From JASFWK01 sp050049355 (GTDB lineage: Bacteria > Chloroflexota > Anaerolineae > B4-G1 > DUEL01), in the NCBI GenBank assembly GCA_050049355.1, contig JASFWK010000020.1:1-25048 (forward strand): a DNA stretch of 25,048 bases. Direction: 5' to 3'. This document shows, piece after piece, positions 1 to 8,123 of the stretch. Each line of letters starts with the position of its first letter. The stretch's first letter is position 1. Under the pieces are notes generated by a model. It made no database searches. It was not told where the DNA came from and worked only from the letters and a program-made list of their open reading frames with translations. The position numbers and the translations under genes were made by a program.

Positions 1-2
1 CA

Positions 3-314
3 GTGACTTTCACCTTCTATGGACAGGCGGTGGGCATGGAGGATACGGTGGTAGGCGCAGACACCGCGCCACCCAGGGCGAGACCTCGGGCTCGGCAGCC
101 GACCTATCCATCTCCACCCTCTGCCTCCTCTGCCTCTGCGTCGGATCGAGCTCGCGCGGGCAAGCGGTTTCTATGGCTGTTGTGGATCGGTCTAGCGGGC
201 CTGGCCCTGCTGGTCGTAGCCGTGGCAGGCGTGGTTGCCCTGGATGCATTCGGGCTGCTCCCGGCCGAGTTCTACGAGCTTCTGCGGCCGTTATCGCAGT
301 TGCTGGGGTACTGA
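3..314 (+). CDS. Small single-pass membrane protein, function unknown (5' end uncertain)
   Basis: I do not recognise a family. The reading frame is open at the left edge of the window, so the first visible GTG (position 3) may be internal. An ATG at 36 is another possible start, but no clear ribosome-binding site supports either. The N-terminal half (residues about 20-50 from the GTG) is rich in Pro, Ala, Ser and Arg and looks disordered. A long hydrophobic helix follows at about residues 56-80, then a short tail of some 20 residues ending in LLGY. It looks like a small membrane anchor or the C-terminal end of a larger membrane protein. It is on the same strand as the L,D-transpeptidase gene downstream but separated from it by 217 bases that include a strong hairpin. 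Confidence 0.5.
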   Translation: MTFTFYGQAVGMEDTVVGADTAPPRARPRARQPTYPSPPSASSASASDRARAGKRFLWLLWIGLAGLALLVVAVAGVVALDAFGLLPAEFYELLRPLSQLLGY

Positions 315-473
315 CTGTGTCGCTGGGCGGGCAGCCTGGCTGGACCTGCCGAATTCAGGCTCTTGGGATCCTCGACCAGCTGGGCGAGCCGGCACTTGGG
401 AGGTAACGCGACCACCTCGCCGCATCACAAGAAGCTGGCGGGCAAGAGACGTTGCCAACTTGGCAGAGGAGAT

Positions 474-505
474 CTCCCGAAGGCCATTGGTCTTCGGGAG
501 TGTTT
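474..505 (+). terminator. Strong hairpin: probable terminator or leader attenuator before the L,D-transpeptidase gene
   Basis: CTCCCGAAG at 474-482 is perfectly complementary to CTTCGGGAG at 492-500. GCC at 483-485 can extend the stem against GGT at 489-491, giving about 12 pairs and a three-base loop. The sequence after it is TGTTTG, a weak U-rich tract. It lies 160 bases after the small membrane gene and only 31 bases before the next start codon. It may end the upstream transcript or act inside the leader of the downstream gene. Confidence 0.45.
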
Positions 506-531
506 GCCGACGGAGCAAGTCGAGGTCGGAT

Positions 532-1863
532 ATGTTCAGACAGTGCGTCCGCTCGCTCTGGAGGATGGCTTCCTGGGGCATCTTGCTGGTGGTGACGTTG
601 GCGCTGCAGACTGGACTTCCGGTCAGAGCGGAGAAGGCTCCCCAACCAGCGACGCCATTTGCTGTCGCCTCTGGCCCCACTGCCACCCCCGCCGCCCAGG
701 CCTGGCGGCCTGCTGAGCGTGCCCAGGCTCCAAGTGCTTCTGCTACGATGACAGTTCGGGCTCTCTCTCCTTCTGTGTCTCCCCCCCGCCCTGGTTTCAT
801 CTGCACACCGGGGCGGATATGGCGCCGATGGGAATCCTGCCTTGATCACGGACCTGGGACCACCGCTTACCGTATTGCGCACATAAGCCTGCCCGATCCC
901 CTGCCGGAGCTGTCGCTGGTGGAGTTGACGGTCGATCCCGATGAGGATGTCGTTCCTTATACATATGCCTACGTCCATACCCTTCCTTTGTCTATCTACG
1001 CACATCCGATGGAAGCAACCTTAGGCCTGCCGCCAGTGCGCATTCTCTACTCGGGCGATCAGTGGGTGAGCGTAGAAGCCGCGGTTGAGTTCGAAGGCGA
1101 GCGGTGGATTCAAATCAATAAGGGGGAGTTCGTCCGCGCCGAGGCCCTAGCCCTGGCACGCCCCTCCCGCTTCCAGGGGATCTATCTCGCTGAGCAGCCT
1201 CCGTACCCCTTCGCTTGGATCAACCGGTCGGTTCGTCCCTCACGCTCCCCCCACGGCCCGCCTGATCCCGATGCTCCCCTCTACCGACGGTACCAGACTG
1301 TCTCTATCTACGCCCAGGAGTATTGGGGGACAGAGGAGATATGGTATCTGATCGGACCCGACCAGTGGGTGGAGCAGAGCAATGTCTCCAAAGTGACGGT
1401 CGATCCGCCGCCCGCGAGGGTGGGATCAGGAGAGCGGTGGGTCGAGATCGATCTGTTTGAGCAGACGCTGGCGGCCTACGAGGGGGAGCGGCTGGTTTAC
1501 GCCACCCTCATCTCTAGCGGGCGGCCTGGCTCCACCTGGACCGAGTCCGGTCTCTTCCAAATCTGGGCCAAGCTGCCTGCCACCAAGATGAGTACACCAG
1601 ACTCGGAGGACGGTAGGTCCGATTGGTACCACCTGGAGGATGTGCCGTGGACGATGTACTTCAATGGTGCAACCGCGCTCCACGCCGCCTACTGGCACGA
1701 TGCCTTTGGCTTTACCCGCAGTCACGGCTGCGTAAATCTGGCCCCTCGGGATGCCGAGTGGCTCTTCGGCTGGACCAGCCCGTACGTCACGCCGGGCTCT
1801 AGAGGAATCTACAGCACAGGCACCTGGGTCTGGGTGCACAATACGTCTCCCTTCAACCGGTGA
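532..1863 (+). CDS. Secreted L,D-transpeptidase (YkuD domain)
   Basis: Predicted to form 3-3 cross-links in peptidoglycan, or to attach proteins to it, outside the membrane. The 443-residue product begins with a signal peptide (charged MFRQCVRSLWR, hydrophobic core, then a cleavage-like region near VRAEK), followed by a Thr/Pro/Ala-rich stretch. The middle carries two similar beta-rich segments containing SIYA (around residues 150-205 and 260-300), possibly SH3-like wall-binding repeats. The C-terminal YkuD domain starts near residue 302 (RWVEIDLFEQTL) and carries the catalytic signature SHGCVN with His398 and nucleophile Cys400. The upstream conserved His is His384. I chose the ATG at 532 because GAGG at 522-525 is well spaced from it and the signal peptide starts there; longer in-frame extensions upstream lack both. 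The CapA-like gene follows after 10 bases, probably in the same transcript. Confidence 0.93.
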   Translation: MFRQCVRSLWRMASWGILLVVTLALQTGLPVRAEKAPQPATPFAVASGPTATPAAQAWRPAERAQAPSASATMTVRALSPSVSPPRPGFICTPGRIWRRWESCLDHGPGTTAYRIAHISLPDPLPELSLVELTVDPDEDVVPYTYAYVHTLPLSIYAHPMEATLGLPPVRILYSGDQWVSVEAAVEFEGERWIQINKGEFVRAEALALARPSRFQGIYLAEQPPYPFAWINRSVRPSRSPHGPPDPDAPLYRRYQTVSIYAQEYWGTEEIWYLIGPDQWVEQSNVSKVTVDPPPARVGSGERWVEIDLFEQTLAAYEGERLVYATLISSGRPGSTWTESGLFQIWAKLPATKMSTPDSEDGRSDWYHLEDVPWTMYFNGATALHAAYWHDAFGFTRSHGCVNLAPRDAEWLFGWTSPYVTPGSRGIYSTGTWVWVHNTSPFNR

Positions 1864-1873
1864 CAGCGGCACA

Positions 1874-3574
1874 ATGGACATTGCTGACCGCCTTCCCCGC
1901 CCCGTCCCCTTGCTTCTGGCGCTGACCGCTGTCGGTTTGGGGCTTGCAGGGCTGGGGGCTTGCGGCGGGCTCTACCGACCCGACGTCACACCCACCCCCA
2001 CCCGCACGCCGCGGCCCACGGCCACTCCCATGCCCAGTCCGACCCCCACGCCGGTCTGGCCAGTCGTCCTCTATCTTGCTCCCGAGCTCCCCGCGGACGC
2101 CCGGATCGTCCTGGACGAGGTGGTCGCTCAACACACTGATCGCTTCGCGCTGACCACCGATCCCACCCTGGCGGACGTGCGGGTTGAGTTGGGGACCTCC
2201 GATGGGGAGGTTGTGGGCGAGTGGTTCTATGCGCTGGCTGCCCCGTTTCCAGCCCTGGATGACGGGGTTGCGTGGGCGGACGTAGTCGCCGCTTGGCGGG
2301 GCGAACCGGCAGGCGAGGGCTTCGCGTTCGCCGCGCGCGCGCCCCTGATGGATGCAGAGACTCAAGTGGCACTGACGGCCTTCTTGGGTCCCCCTGGTGA
2401 TGATGCCCTCTCTATCCTCCCGGCCGACCAACTGATAGACGCCGCCTGGGCTGATCGGCCTTCCTGGGCCATCGTTCCTTTTCACCGGTTGGAGCCGCGC
2501 TGGAAGGTGCTGCGCGTGGATGGTCAGTCGGTTTTGACGCGAGGGATGCAGGCTGATGTCTATCCTCTGCGGGTGCCCATCGCGGCGGCCGGATTGGATC
2601 GTGGCGTGCTGGCGCTTCGAGAGTTCCTCGGTGACGAGTTGACCAACCGGGACGAGGGACGGATGACCGTCCTGGTGATGACAGGCGTGACCGCCCTGAC
2701 GCGAGGGACGGCGCGCACCATGGAGGAGCAGGGGGTCATTTACCCGGCGCAGGATATCGGCGACTGGCTGCGGGGGGCCGATCTGACGCACGTCAGCAAC
2801 GAGGTCTCCTTCACACCGAATTGCCCGGTACCGCCCGTACAGGGCGGAATGGTCTTCTGCTCTCACGACCGCTACATCGAGCTGCTGGAGGCGGTTGACG
2901 TGGAGATCGTGGAGCTGACCGGCAATCACCTCAGCGACTATGGGACCGAGCCGCTAATCCATTCGCTCCAAATGTTCCAGGAGCGCGGCTGGCGGTGGTT
3001 CGGCGGAGGGACGGACCTGGCCGAGGCCACCCGTCCGCTGACGGTGACGCTGGAGTCGAACCGGCTGGCTTTTGTGGGCTGTAACTCCTTTGGCCCGGAG
3101 AATGCCTGGGCGATGGAGGACTCTCCCGGGGCCGCCCCTTGTGATTGGGGGGCGCTGCGAGCGCAGGTGACCAATCTGCGGGCAAGCGGATGGCTGCCGA
3201 TCGCGACCGTGCAGGGCTACGAGACCTACGAGTACTTCCCCACCCCGCAGCAGGCGATGGATTTTCAGGCGCTGGCGGAGGCCGGGGCGGTGGTGGTGCA
3301 GGGAAGTCAGGCCCACCAGCCCCAGGGGTTTGGTTTCCACGGGGGGGGCTTTATCCACTACGGACTGGGGAATCTCTTCTTTGACCAGATGCAGTCACTA
3401 GGCACGCGGCAGGAGTTCTTGGATCGGCACGTCTTCTATGACGGGCGACACATCAGCGTCGAACTGCTGACGGCGATGCTCGAGGAATACGCCCGCCCTC
3501 GACCGATGACGGGTGAGGAGCGCAGAGCTCTGCTGGAGGCGGTGTTCGCCGCAAGTGATTGGGCGGAGGAGTAG
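1874..3574 (+). CDS. CapA-family (PGA_cap) metallophosphatase-like lipoprotein
   Basis: A 566-residue lipoprotein. It has a hydrophobic leader ending in a lipobox (LGAC, Cys30), a Thr/Pro stalk at about 38-62, a poorly recognised domain, and a C-terminal domain resembling CapA, the protein family linked to poly-gamma-glutamate capsule anchoring. Recognisable CapA features are SNEVSF, TGNHLSDYG (Asn351, His352, Asp355), GGGTDLAEA and YGLGNLFFDQ near the end. Two canonical metal-site positions look altered. The usual Gly-Asp near the domain start reads TGVTALTRG, with no Asp. The usual Gly-Ser-His-x-His reads GSQAHQ (477-482), keeping only the second His. It may therefore have changed chemistry or be non-catalytic. 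The gene starts 10 bases after the L,D-transpeptidase stop, suggesting joint expression for envelope work. There is no strong ribosome-binding site before the ATG, so coupling to the upstream gene is plausible. Confidence 0.85.
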   Translation: MDIADRLPRPVPLLLALTAVGLGLAGLGACGGLYRPDVTPTPTRTPRPTATPMPSPTPTPVWPVVLYLAPELPADARIVLDEVVAQHTDRFALTTDPTLADVRVELGTSDGEVVGEWFYALAAPFPALDDGVAWADVVAAWRGEPAGEGFAFAARAPLMDAETQVALTAFLGPPGDDALSILPADQLIDAAWADRPSWAIVPFHRLEPRWKVLRVDGQSVLTRGMQADVYPLRVPIAAAGLDRGVLALREFLGDELTNRDEGRMTVLVMTGVTALTRGTARTMEEQGVIYPAQDIGDWLRGADLTHVSNEVSFTPNCPVPPVQGGMVFCSHDRYIELLEAVDVEIVELTGNHLSDYGTEPLIHSLQMFQERGWRWFGGGTDLAEATRPLTVTLESNRLAFVGCNSFGPENAWAMEDSPGAAPCDWGALRAQVTNLRASGWLPIATVQGYETYEYFPTPQQAMDFQALAEAGAVVVQGSQAHQPQGFGFHGGGFIHYGLGNLFFDQMQSLGTRQEFLDRHVFYDGRHISVELLTAMLEEYARPRPMTGEERRALLEAVFAASDWAEE

Positions 3575-3765
3575 GTGGAGGGGCTTGTAGTCTCCGATAA
3601 GATCACGATGGCACTTCCGCGGGTGAATGGATCCTTGAGGCCTCCCTGTCGTCGGAAGTGAGGTTGCAGCACTAACACTTGATCACTGAGATTCTGATTT
3701 GTTGAAAGCTGCTCTTTACGCCTGCCTGTGAGTAGTTCGCATATCAAGATCCATATGATCAAGTA

Positions 3766-5289
3766 CTAGGGGCTGACTTCGATCAGAGTTCTCCCCTCAG
3801 AGTCCAGCACCCGCAGTCCCCAACCTCCGCCCGATGCGGTGTCGGCTGTTGTCCGGAAGGGCTGCCCGGGCCCGATGTCGGCCTGCCAACGTGCTACCTC
3901 TGTGCTCCCCTGCTCCAGCACCACCGTCGCCTGAATGGGGCGGGTGGTTGCTGCCGCTACCTCCATACCTTCCGTCGTGGGTGTCAGCCGTGCCGCTCCT
4001 TCCCGATTTGCGAAGGTGTATCCCCCGATCCCACTGATTGCGTACCAGTACTCCGTCCAGCCCACGCTTTCGCCCGACCCCAGCGTGGTGTCGTGCCAGA
4101 AGGTCGGCGTAAGGCCTCCCCACATCTCAAAGTATCGGCTCGCGTCGTCGGTCCAGCGCTCGGGACCCAGATCGCCGAGGCAGAAGAGCTTCACTCCCCG
4201 CACCCACGTCGGGGCGACACGTACGATTCCCTGGTCGGTCCCCAGGTCGTAGGCGCCAGCGAATCCCGCGGTGGATGCCTTAGGGGCGAAGATCCCGAGG
4301 GAAGAGCTCCACGCCGCGTAACGGCTGAAATCCCGCCCGTCATAGACCGGCCAGGAGACCCGGCCTCCGGGGGCGGGGAGGGAGCCATCGTCGGTGGAAT
4401 GGACGATGGCCTCGCTGGTGGGCAGGACGAAGGTCAGTTCGGGAGAAGGGACGTTGGAATCGGATAGGGTAAGCATGGCGTTGGCCCAGAACTGAAAGCG
4501 TTGAGGCTGGCCGGTGGGGTTACGGATGTTGGGTGTGATAACCACGCGGCTGCTGTCGCTCTCCAACTGCACGGTCACCTCGACGACTAGACCGGTACGA
4601 TCCTCGGTATCCCAGACGCGCACGCCGTTCCACAGAAGTTGGTACTCCCAAGGACGATACTCGTTGAGCCCGTGCTCCTCGGTAGGGAAAGTCCACTCAA
4701 TCCCGCCTGTCGCCAGCCACCAGCCGCGGTAGCCCCAGCGGGTCGGCTTGACGACGGGGTTGGCGTAGAGGAGTTGGCGGCCGGTGATGCGGTCGGTCCA
4801 GCGGAGGATGCGCCCACCTAATTCGGGTAGGAGAACCAACTGGACGTGCTCGTTCTGGAGGAAGATGGCCTGATAGGTCCGTGGGGACGGGCTCGCCACG
4901 GCGTCGAAGTCCAGGTGGGGATAGGGATAGATCGGATCGTCGGGTGCAGCGGGAACGAGCGCCTCCTCCCAGCCGTAGGTATTCAGCGTCACCGTCCCTT
5001 CCCAGATCCTCACTGGTGGGGGCGGAGGAGTTGGCCGGACAGTCGGCGTGTACGTCGGTTGAGTGGTTGGCGACGGGTCGGTTGCTTCGATAGTTGGGGT
5101 TGTCGATGTGGGAGGAGCGGTTCTGGCGGGAGGCGGAGTTAGGGTGGGATGTGGGGTTGAAGCAGGAGGTGAGACGGAGGCGACAGCCGTTTCCGTCACG
5201 GATGGAGGCGTGGACCAGGGGGCGCACGCGCCAGCTCCAACGACCAAGATCAGCAAGGATAGGAACGACAGCAACTGTTGCTTGTTCAT
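3766..5289 (-). CDS. DUF5107-like lipoprotein (mutarotase-like fold suspected)
   Basis: A 507-residue predicted lipoprotein. The leader MNKQQLLSFLSLLILV runs to Cys22 (AGAC), followed by a long Thr/Pro/Ser stalk to about residue 90. The body resembles DUF5107 proteins, which look like aldose 1-epimerase/galactose-mutarotase beta-sandwiches. Matching stretches include LPELGGRILRWTDRITGRQLLYANP, here split by eye into LPELGGRI and GRQLLYANP, and GGIEWTFPTEEHG. Members are thought to bind carbohydrates, but the substrate is unknown and I see no proven catalytic pair. The start ATG at 5289 overlaps the stop of the acetyltransferase gene by 4 bases (ATGA), which points to translational coupling. 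No good ribosome-binding site lies close to it. It is convergent with the CapA-like gene. Confidence 0.8.
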   Translation of the reverse strand: MNKQQLLSFLSLLILVVGAGACAPWSTPPSVTETAVASVSPPASTPHPTLTPPPARTAPPTSTTPTIEATDPSPTTQPTYTPTVRPTPPPPPVRIWEGTVTLNTYGWEEALVPAAPDDPIYPYPHLDFDAVASPSPRTYQAIFLQNEHVQLVLLPELGGRILRWTDRITGRQLLYANPVVKPTRWGYRGWWLATGGIEWTFPTEEHGLNEYRPWEYQLLWNGVRVWDTEDRTGLVVEVTVQLESDSSRVVITPNIRNPTGQPQRFQFWANAMLTLSDSNVPSPELTFVLPTSEAIVHSTDDGSLPAPGGRVSWPVYDGRDFSRYAAWSSSLGIFAPKASTAGFAGAYDLGTDQGIVRVAPTWVRGVKLFCLGDLGPERWTDDASRYFEMWGGLTPTFWHDTTLGSGESVGWTEYWYAISGIGGYTFANREGAARLTPTTEGMEVAAATTRPIQATVVLEQGSTEVARWQADIGPGQPFRTTADTASGGGWGLRVLDSEGRTLIEVSP

Positions 5290-5954
5290 CGTGGTGTACC
5301 TGTGTACATCCGGGATTCCTCCTTCAGCGGCAGCGTCATGCGCGTCCAGCCCTGGTGGTCGAAGAGCCACCCGGCCAGCTGGCTTCTTCTCTTGAAGACG
5401 ACCGCAAAGCCCAGACTTTCGTAGAGCCTTCGTGCGGGGTCGTTGCCCCAGACAACCTCCAGCGAAACTGCCCTCGCCCCACGTGCCCGCGCCTGGGCGA
5501 TGGCCTCTTTCATCAGCGCGCGGCCCACTCCCCGCCCTCGCCACCGTGGATCCACTCCCACCATCTCGACGATCGTGTGGTCGCGTGGCGGGCTGGGATG
5601 GCCGATCTCAAGCATTGCCAGCACCAGGGCGGCCCTGAGGGCGCGGAAGGTTCCCAGGTGGTGCTGCAGAATCTGCCACCCCTCACGCAAGGGGAAGTCT
5701 CCGAACCCTTCGCGGCCTGGATGGAGCAGCAGGAACCCTATTGCCTGCTCGTTGGTCTCCGCCACCAGAGTAGCGTGAAGTATCCGTCCCTGGCCGACTC
5801 GATGGACGTCGGCCAGCAGGTGTGCATTGCGCTGTGGGTTGTCGCCCAGGGCGGGACCAAACTTGTCGGGGAAGGCCAGCCACCACAAGCGGCCCAGGGC
5901 TGGGGCGTCGGTGGGGGTGGCGGGACGAATGTGGACGGAGAGGGGACTGTGCAT
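5286..5954 (-). CDS. GNAT-family N-acetyltransferase
   Basis: A 222-residue cytoplasmic protein with one complete GNAT domain. The acetyl-CoA pyrophosphate-binding motif is VDPRWRGRGVGRALM (residues 134-148, with the R-x-x-G-x-G/A pattern). The typical C-terminal motif NDPARRLYESLGF follows at 161-173. The N-terminal VHIRPATPTDAPALGRL is the usual first strand and helix. The substrate cannot be read from sequence. The stop codon overlaps the start of the DUF5107-like lipoprotein by 4 bases, so both are probably made from one message. The ATG at 5954 is the only reasonable start. Its ribosome-binding site is weak, and a small CCACAG/CTGTGG hairpin lies just upstream. The purB gene ends 106 bases before it. 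Confidence 0.9.
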   Translation of the reverse strand: MHSPLSVHIRPATPTDAPALGRLWWLAFPDKFGPALGDNPQRNAHLLADVHRVGQGRILHATLVAETNEQAIGFLLLHPGREGFGDFPLREGWQILQHHLGTFRALRAALVLAMLEIGHPSPPRDHTIVEMVGVDPRWRGRGVGRALMKEAIAQARARGARAVSLEVVWGNDPARRLYESLGFAVVFKRRSQLAGWLFDHQGWTRMTLPLKEESRMYTGTPR

Positions 5955-6060
5955 GATTGTGCTCTCAGGTTATGCCACAGTTGCTGTGGGCAAGATGGGC
6001 CTTTGTCCCTTCCTCCTCCGGCTACCCTTGGAGAAAGAGGCAGCGCAGGGCGTCGCCAGC

Positions 6061-7464
6061 CTAGGCTTTCAATCGACGCCGAATCTCCTGCGCCAGCGCA
6101 CGCGCCCGCTGAGGGGCGTCCCCCACATACCCTGTGACATCGAGCACAGTGCGGATGCGTGCCGGGGGAAGATGTGCCGTGAGGCGGGAATCTTCTGCCA
6201 GGAGGTCGGGCAGGGGGTTGGGCTGGCCCTCCCGCACCGCCTCCCAAGCGGCCAGGCTGAGCTCGCGAATGACCTCGTGCATCTCCTGCCGATCCGCCCT
6301 GGCCTTGGTCAGCTCCATCAATAGGGGTTCGGTGGCGGCGAAGATGCCATATCTATCCAGATTGCGAGCGACTGCCGTCCGATCCACATTGAGCCCGCGC
6401 ACCAGGCGGGTCGCCCGGCGCAGAATCTCGTCGACGGCCAAGAACGCGTCAGGCAGCATGATTCGGCGATTGGCGGAATCGTCCAATGTGCGCTCCAGGA
6501 GCGACTCCGCTGCGTTCCCCCACGCTACCTTCGGCAGCGCGGCCACGTATCGGGCGAGTGAGCAGATACTCTCCGCGTTGACAGGGTTGCGCTTAAAGGG
6601 CATGGCGCTGGAGCCGACCTGCTTCTCGCCGAAGGGCTCGCTCCATTCACCGACGGCTGGGGATTGGAGTAAACGCAGATCGAAGGCGAAGCGGTGGAGG
6701 CTCTGGGCGATACCCGCCAGCGTGGCAATGACCTGCCAATCCTGCTTGCGCGGGCAGACCTGCGTTGTGACGGGGTAGGCTCTCAGATCCAACAGGTCCA
6801 TCGCCCGCTCCTCCATCTCGCCCGGGGTCCAGTCAGTATCCTCCAAGAGTTGAGCATAGGAGGCGGCGGTGCCCACCGCTCCGCTGAAGCCCTTGCCGCG
6901 TAGCGTCGTGTGGAGGCGTTCTACCTCCTCCAGGTCGGTCAACAGATCCTGGGCATACTGGGCCAGCCGGAACCCTGCAGTGGTAGGCTCGGCTGGCTGC
7001 AGGTGGGTGTACCCCATGCAGGCCAGATCGGCTGTCTCCTCGATGCGGTCGGTCAGGGAGATGAGGAGATCGGCGATCCGCTCGCGAATCAGGGCCAGTG
7101 CCTCGCGGATGCGCAGGACGTCGGCGTTGTCCAGGATATCCTGGCTGGTGGCCCCCAGGTGGAGGATCGGACCGCCGACGGGACACCGCTCGGCGAAAGC
7201 GCGCAGTTCGGCCATCAACTCGTGACCGATCTCGGCCTCTAATTCGCGGGCCCGCTCGATGTCCACCTGATCCTGGCGGGCTTCCAGGTCGGCCACCTGC
7301 TCGGCGCTGACGAGGCCGGCCTCGTGTTGAGCGCGCGCCAGGGCGACCCAGACGCGGTGCAGGAGCCTGCGGCGATGGACCTCGCTCCAAGTGTGGCGCA
7401 TCTTGTCGGAGCCGTAGCGCCACGTGAACGGCGAGAGGTAGCTCTCGTGATCGAACGTCCTCAT
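6061..7464 (-). CDS. purB: Adenylosuccinate lyase
   Basis: Catalyses two fumarate-releasing steps of purine synthesis: SAICAR to AICAR, and adenylosuccinate to AMP. The product is 467 residues, a normal length for the family. The fumarase/aspartase superfamily signature is present as GSSAMPFKRNPVNAE (residues 284-298), on the loop carrying the catalytic Ser. Other conserved blocks are GATSQDILDNAD (104-115) and the TH-x-QPAEPTT segment (His154), which supplies a catalytic residue. The N-terminal SPFTWRYGSDKM is typical of the PurB branch rather than of argininosuccinate lyase. The ATG at 7464 lies 6 bases after the stop of the macro-domain gene, so the two are probably cotranscribed. No strong terminator is visible after the gene. 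Confidence 0.95.
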   Translation of the reverse strand: MRTFDHESYLSPFTWRYGSDKMRHTWSEVHRRRLLHRVWVALARAQHEAGLVSAEQVADLEARQDQVDIERARELEAEIGHELMAELRAFAERCPVGGPILHLGATSQDILDNADVLRIREALALIRERIADLLISLTDRIEETADLACMGYTHLQPAEPTTAGFRLAQYAQDLLTDLEEVERLHTTLRGKGFSGAVGTAASYAQLLEDTDWTPGEMEERAMDLLDLRAYPVTTQVCPRKQDWQVIATLAGIAQSLHRFAFDLRLLQSPAVGEWSEPFGEKQVGSSAMPFKRNPVNAESICSLARYVAALPKVAWGNAAESLLERTLDDSANRRIMLPDAFLAVDEILRRATRLVRGLNVDRTAVARNLDRYGIFAATEPLLMELTKARADRQEMHEVIRELSLAAWEAVREGQPNPLPDLLAEDSRLTAHLPPARIRTVLDVTGYVGDAPQRARALAQEIRRRLKA

Positions 7465-7470
7465 CTCACC

Positions 7471-8022
7471 TCACCCAACATCGGGTCTCAGCTCACGCAG
7501 GGCCCTTTCGAAGATCCCGTACGCTGAGCTGCCGTAGAGGCAGAAGACTACCCGCCTCAGATTCGTCTCGCCCTCTAGATACTCGATCGCCGCTTGGAGC
7601 ATCACTTGTGAGGCCTCCTCCATTGGATAGCCGAAGATGCCTGTGCTGATGGCCGGCAGGGCGACGGACTCTAGGTCGTGCTCGTCGGCCATCTGCAGGG
7701 CGGAGCGAACGGCCGAGGCCAGGAGGTCCGCCGAGCGAGGGGTGCTGTCGTAGATGGGACCGACGGCGTGGATGACGGCGCGGGCCTTGAGGTCGCCACC
7801 TGAGGTGATTGCTGCCGAGCCGGTCGGCACCGGTCCGTGGCGGCGGACCCACTCGCTGCTCTCGCGCTGGATCACGGGACCGCCCACGCCGGAGATGACG
7901 CCCGCCACGCCGCCCCCGTGGGCAAGATGCTCGTTGGCGGCGTTGACGATGGCGTCGGTATCCAGTTTCGTGATATCCCCCTCGACCAGTTCGAGGGTCG
8001 TGCTGTTGATCACCCGCTTCAT
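7471..8022 (-). CDS. Macro-domain protein (ADP-ribose / O-acetyl-ADP-ribose hydrolase type)
   Basis: A stand-alone macro domain of 183 residues, expected to bind ADP-ribose and probably to deacetylate O-acetyl-ADP-ribose or remove ADP-ribose from targets. Diagnostic blocks are GDITKLDTDAIVNAAN (residues 15-30, with the adenine-binding Asp16 and the catalytic-loop Asn residues), HGGGVAGVI (35-43) and PAISTGIFGYP, the phosphate-binding loop. The start is taken at the ATG at 8022, because AGGGAG at 8029-8034 is six bases from it. The ATG at 8028 directly abuts that site and would be poorly placed. The gene lies 6 bases before purB, so a shared message is likely. The DUF4230 gene ends 101 bases upstream. 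Confidence 0.93.
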   Translation of the reverse strand: MKRVINSTTLELVEGDITKLDTDAIVNAANEHLAHGGGVAGVISGVGGPVIQRESSEWVRRHGPVPTGSAAITSGGDLKARAVIHAVGPIYDSTPRSADLLASAVRSALQMADEHDLESVALPAISTGIFGYPMEEASQVMLQAAIEYLEGETNLRRVVFCLYGSSAYGIFERALRELRPDVG

Positions 8023-8028
8023 CAGCAT

Positions 8029-8034
8029 CTCCCT
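8029..8034 (-). promoter_or_regulatory. Ribosome-binding site deciding the macro-domain start
   Basis: AGGGAG on the minus strand. It is 0 bases from the ATG at 8028 but 6 bases from the ATG at 8022, so the second is favoured. Confidence 0.75.
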
Positions 8035-8071
8035 GCAATGCCTGATCCTGAGTCGCCACGCGCAGTTAGGT

Positions 8072-8092
8072 CATCGTCGAAGGGTGACGATG
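8072..8092. repeat. Inverted repeat between the DUF4230 and macro-domain genes
   Basis: CATCGTC (8072-8078) and GACGATG (8086-8092) are perfect complements around a 7-base loop. On the minus strand this hairpin follows the DUF4230 stop by about 30 bases but has no U-tract. It could be a weak terminator, a processing site or an operator. Confidence 0.4.
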
Positions 8093-8123
8093 GTCTTTCT
8101 GATCTCTATCTGTGTCCGAGTAG

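Noticed and set aside
235..531. Upstream in-frame extension of the L,D-transpeptidase.
   Set aside because: It has no ribosome-binding site, overlaps the small membrane gene and the hairpin, and would bury the signal peptide. The ATG at 532 has both signal peptide and ribosome-binding site.
5955..6060. Possible terminator after purB (short GGCGTCGCC palindrome).
   Set aside because: The stem is too short and no U-tract follows on the minus strand.
5094..6137. Plus-strand open frame of about 347 codons across the acetyltransferase gene.
   Set aside because: It is antisense to two confident genes, has no recognisable domain and shows a composition typical of complement-strand frames in GC-rich DNA.
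8029..8059. Overlapping minus-strand frame across the macro-domain gene with start near 8059.
   Set aside because: The product is Arg/Gly-rich with no family features. The macro domain in the neighbouring frame is unambiguous.
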